Source: Caulobacter sp031457805 (GTDB lineage: Bacteria; Pseudomonadota; Alphaproteobacteria; Caulobacterales; Caulobacteraceae). Taken from it: a stretch of DNA of 64,000 nt. Position numbers and translations under genes: made by a program. The stretch covers positions 76,417-140,416 of the forward strand of contig NZ_JAVDXI010000009.1 in NCBI RefSeq assembly GCF_031457805.1. Direction: 5' to 3'. Positions 61,311 to 64,000 of this stretch are shown here, one piece after another. Every line of letters starts with the position of its first letter. Within the stretch, counting starts at the first letter, position 1. The notes under the pieces are model-generated. The model did not search any database. It was not told where the DNA came from and saw nothing but the letters and a program-made list of their open reading frames with translations.

Positions 61311-62354
61311 ATGAAGAAGCTTCTCTCCTGCGCGGCCGCCGCCGTCGCCCTGTCGGGCCTCGCCGCCGCCCCCGCCCATGCCGCCCGCGACTACGTCTGG
61401 GCCGCCGGCTCCTCGACCGTGTTCCCGTTCACCACCCGCGTCGCCGAAAACTTCGCCAAGAAGACCGGCAAGAAGGCCCCGAAGGTTGAAAGCCTCGGCA
61501 CCGGCGGCGGCATCAAGCTGTTCTGCTCGGGTACGGGCGAAGGCTTCCCGGACATCGCCAACGCGTCGCGTCCGATGAAGAAGTCGGAGTTCGACCAGTG
61601 CGCCGCCAAGGGCGTCAAGGACATCATCCAGATCAAGATCGGCTTCGACGGCATCGTGGTCGCCACCGACAAGGACGGCGCCGACTACAACTTCAAGCTC
61701 GAGCACCTGTACCAAGGCCTGTCCAAACAGGTCTTCAAGAACGGCAAGTTCGTTCCCAACCCGCACAACAGCTGGGACGACGTCGCCGGCGGCCTGCCGG
61801 GCAACCGCATCCAGGTCTACGGCCCGCCGCCGACCTCGGGCACCCGCGACGCCTTTGTCGAACTGGCCATCGAGGCCGGCGCCCGCAAGTATCCGACGGT
61901 CGACGCGATCCGTTCGGACAACGAAAAGAAGTTCAAGTCGCTGGTCGACCCGCTGCGCGGCGACGGCTGGGTTGACGCTGGCGAGAACGACAACGCCATC
62001 GTCGGCACCCTGACCAAGACGCCGGGCGCCCTGGGCGTGTTCGGCTTCTCGTTCCTTGAAGAGAACATGGACAAGGTGAAGGGCGCGACCGTCAACGGCG
62101 TGCGTCCGACCCCCCAGACGATCTCGGACGGTTCCTACCCGCTCGCGCGTTCGCTGTTCATCTACGTCAAGAAGGCCAACCTCGGCGTCACCCCGGGCCT
62201 GGAAGAGTTCGTTCGCGAGTTCACGTCCGACGCCGCGACGGGCCGTGGCGGCTATCTGCAGGGCCGTGGTCTGATCCCGCTGCCCCCCGGCCAGCACAAC
62301 GCCCAGAAGGACCTGGCCGCCAAGAAGGTGACCATGGCGCGTCCCGCCTCGTAA
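61311..62354 (+). CDS. pstS: PstS-like phosphate-binding protein
   Basis: A 347-residue periplasmic phosphate-binding protein with a signal peptide (ending APAHAA near residue 25). Phosphate-contact segments are AAGSSTVFPFTTRVAE, LGTGGGIKLFCSGTGEGFPDIANASRPM and GPPPTSGTRDAFVELA, giving the Ser/Thr/Asp/Arg pocket. It follows the porin after 71 bases, holding a GC hairpin. The transporter genes pstCAB are not here; the periplasmic protein may supply a distant PstCAB, or PhnE. The ATG at 61311 has a CCGGAG site. Confidence 0.92.
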   Translation: MKKLLSCAAAAVALSGLAAAPAHAARDYVWAAGSSTVFPFTTRVAENFAKKTGKKAPKVESLGTGGGIKLFCSGTGEGFPDIANASRPMKKSEFDQCAAKGVKDIIQIKIGFDGIVVATDKDGADYNFKLEHLYQGLSKQVFKNGKFVPNPHNSWDDVAGGLPGNRIQVYGPPPTSGTRDAFVELAIEAGARKYPTVDAIRSDNEKKFKSLVDPLRGDGWVDAGENDNAIVGTLTKTPGALGVFGFSFLEENMDKVKGATVNGVRPTPQTISDGSYPLARSLFIYVKKANLGVTPGLEEFVREFTSDAATGRGGYLQGRGLIPLPPGQHNAQKDLAAKKVTMARPAS

Positions 62355-62375
62355 GAGGGCGCCTGTCCAGCAATC

Positions 62376-62410
62376 GCGCCGCGGCTCTATGGGCCGCGGC
62401 GTTTTTGTTT
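62376..62410 (+). terminator. Rho-independent terminator after pstS
   Basis: A stem GCCGCGGC/GGCCGCGGC (62378-62385, 62392-62400) is followed by GTTTTTGTTT, about 25 bases beyond the stop codon. Confidence 0.92.
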
Positions 62411-62487
62411 GTATAGTGGCGCGCCGGACCTCCCCATGCGCCGGTCGCAGTCGCCGTCCGGCGACGCGTCCCTGACCCTGAAGGGCC

Positions 62488-63801
62488 ATGATCCTCGTCG
62501 CGCTCGTCGTCGTCCTTTTCCTCGTTCTGCTGAACGGGGTCTTTTCCATGTCCGAACTGGCCGTTGTCTCGGCGCGCAAGGCGCGCCTGCAGGGCTTCGC
62601 CGAGCGGGGAGATCGGGGGGCCAAGCTGGCCCTGGAGATGTCGGAGCACCCGACGCGGTTTCTCTCGGCCGTCCAGGTGGGCATCACGCTGATCGGCATC
62701 TTCGCCGGCGCCTACGGCCAGGCCACCATCGCCGCCGCGCTGGACACCTGGCTGGAGGCCAGCGTCCCGGCCCTGGCCCAGTATTCCGAGGCCATCGCCA
62801 CCACGATCGTCGTCATCGGCCTGACCTATGTGTCGGTGATCCTGGGCGAACTGGTGCCCAAGCGGCTGGCGCTGATCTTCCCCGACGCCATCGCCCGCCG
62901 CATGGCGCCGTTCCTGGCGATTGTGGCCACGGTGCTGCGGCCCTTCGTGACCCTGCTCACCGTCTCGACCGCCGCCGTGCTGCGCCTGATGGGCGTGCGT
63001 GACGAGCGCAACACCAGCGTCACCTCCGAAGAGGTCGAGGCGGTCCTGGCCGAGGGCGCTGACGCGGGCCTGATCGAGCCCGAGGAGCGCTCGATGATCC
63101 AGGAGGTCTTGCGCCTGGGCGATCGTCCCGTGCGCGTCGCCATGACCCCGCGCCGCGACCTCTTCTGGGTGTCGCTGGCCGACGACACCGAGACCGTGCT
63201 CACCGAAATCCGCGCCAGCGCCCATTCGCGCATTGTGGTCGCCACCGAGGGCGACCTCGACGGTGATGTCGGGGTGCTGCTGAAGAAGGACCTGCTGGAC
63301 GCCTGCCTGTCGGGCGAGCCTCTGGACCTTAAAGCCCACGTCCAGCAGCCGCTGGCCATCCCCGAGACCATGTCGCTGCTCAAGGCGCTGCAGCTCTTCA
63401 AGTCGACCAGCCTGCACATGGCGCTCGTCGTCGACGAGTTCGGCTCGTTGCAGGGCGCCATCACCCCGCTGGACCTGCTGGAAATGATCGCCGGGGACTT
63501 CCCGGAAGATCACGATGACGACGAGAAGCGCATCATCCGTCGCGATGATGGCGGCTGGCTGATCGACGCCCGCCTCGATATCCAGGAGCTGAACGATCAC
63601 CTGGGCGAAAACTTCGAGGCCGAGGGCGGCTACCACACGGTGGCCGGCCTGATCCTCGACCGCCTGGGCCGCCTGCCCACCGAGGGCGAGCATGTCACGA
63701 TCGGCGGTTTCGACCTCGAGATCGTCGACATGGACGGCTCGCGCATCGACAAGGTCATCCTCAAGCCCAGCCAGCGCAAGAAGGACGGCCAGGAGGGGTA
63801 G
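62488..63801 (+). CDS. HlyC/CorC-family membrane protein with DUF21 and CBS domains
   Basis: A 437-residue protein. It has a DUF21/CNNM membrane part (residues 1-190, about four helices; LVVVLFLVLLNGVFSMSELAVVSARKARLQG is diagnostic), a CBS pair in the middle (VRVAMTPRRDLFWVSLADDTETV and LLKALQLFKSTSLHMALVVDEFGSLQGAITPLDLLE), and a CorC/HlyC transporter-associated domain at the end. These proteins move or regulate magnesium, cobalt or sodium and may be regulated by adenine nucleotides at the CBS pair. It has no partner gene nearby. Confidence 0.93.
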   Translation: MILVALVVVLFLVLLNGVFSMSELAVVSARKARLQGFAERGDRGAKLALEMSEHPTRFLSAVQVGITLIGIFAGAYGQATIAAALDTWLEASVPALAQYSEAIATTIVVIGLTYVSVILGELVPKRLALIFPDAIARRMAPFLAIVATVLRPFVTLLTVSTAAVLRLMGVRDERNTSVTSEEVEAVLAEGADAGLIEPEERSMIQEVLRLGDRPVRVAMTPRRDLFWVSLADDTETVLTEIRASAHSRIVVATEGDLDGDVGVLLKKDLLDACLSGEPLDLKAHVQQPLAIPETMSLLKALQLFKSTSLHMALVVDEFGSLQGAITPLDLLEMIAGDFPEDHDDDEKRIIRRDDGGWLIDARLDIQELNDHLGENFEAEGGYHTVAGLILDRLGRLPTEGEHVTIGGFDLEIVDMDGSRIDKVILKPSQRKKDGQEG

Positions 63802-63906
63802 GGGGCGTCGTGATCCTCTCCGAAGGCCGTGCTTACCTGTAGCCGTTAGTGTCGGGTTTCTGGCGGGAGGCTAGAGACGGCTAGCGACCCTAGTCGGATG
63901 GTTGAA

Positions 63907-64000
63907 AAATCCTCCCCCCAGAGGGGGAGGAGGCCGAAGGCCGGAGGGGGAAGTGCTGCTGAGCCGGCTTCTTCCCCCTCCGTCGGCTTCGCCGACACCT
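63907..64000. repeat. Interspersed palindromic repeat, copy 2 (cut by window edge)
   Basis: It begins AAATCCTCCCC and carries GGGGGAGGAGGCCGAAGGCC, a CTGCTGAGCC stretch, and GTCGGCTTCGCCGACACCT at the window end. Read backwards it matches the element at 11581-11693. It lies about 100 bases after the CorC-like gene. Confidence 0.85.

Overview
This is a GC-rich bacterial chromosome segment with densely packed genes on both strands. Its content points to an alphaproteobacterium of the Caulobacter type. The inference rests on an Obg/CgtA GTPase with a short acidic tail, an L21 with a long Ala/Lys tail, a sucCDAB-lpd cluster, a TonB receptor beside an MFS carrier, COG0523/Zur zinc genes, and PhoB-type boxes in front of phn and porin genes. 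I could not check the species. I see no rRNA, tRNA, CRISPR array, transposase, prophage or replication origin.

Layout. Positions 1-6900, mostly minus strand: an M14 carboxypeptidase cut by the window edge, two tandem membrane paralogues of unknown role, a UbiD-type decarboxylase, proB and obgE. 7100-9600: an uncharacterised protein, a GNAT enzyme and the rplU-rpmA ribosomal pair. 9770-11570: a Zur-box-like palindrome, a polytopic membrane protein and a COG0523 GTPase with a His-rich stretch, probably a zinc-scarcity unit; a Zur-like gene lies at 52705-53190. 11580-15520: an interspersed palindromic repeat, an orphan ExbD, a WD40 protein, a nitroreductase, MtgA and a GNAT enzyme. 15528-17805: divergent modE and modAB with a ModE-like operator but no modC. 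17828-25798: a membrane-anchored LytTR regulator, DUF2306 and DUF2141 proteins, a carotenoid oxygenase, a TetR regulator, a TonB receptor and an MFS carrier.

26101-35412 is the lower TCA block sucC-sucD-sucA-sucB-lpd, interrupted by a thioredoxin-like DUF3088 gene and a vapBC toxin-antitoxin pair. 35611-46000 holds a chemoreceptor with a CheR-tether tail, xerC, DUF484, priA (with an altered zinc region), a TerC protein, an acyltransferase, a CHAP hydrolase and a pentapeptide-repeat protein. 46104-53190 holds an outer-membrane MipA-like protein, a secreted TAP-like hydrolase, a dienoyl-CoA isomerase, an SH3/glycine-zipper protein, an alpha/beta hydrolase, a thioesterase and zur. 53227-56687 (minus) holds a lipoprotein PAP2 phosphatase, a deoxyhypusine-synthase-like enzyme and an ornithine-type decarboxylase, probably a polyamine route. 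57041-62354 is a Pho island: phnCDE, an OprO/P-type porin and a PstS-like binding protein, with two PhoB-like boxes. A CBS/CorC-type membrane protein and a second copy of the interspersed repeat close the window.

The items most worth following up are the DHS-like/decarboxylase pair, the Zur-linked membrane protein/GTPase unit, the PriA that keeps only one zinc site, the carotenoid-oxygenase/TonB cluster, the phn-porin-PstS island without C-P lyase or pstCAB, and the three-arm hairpin between sucD and sucA.
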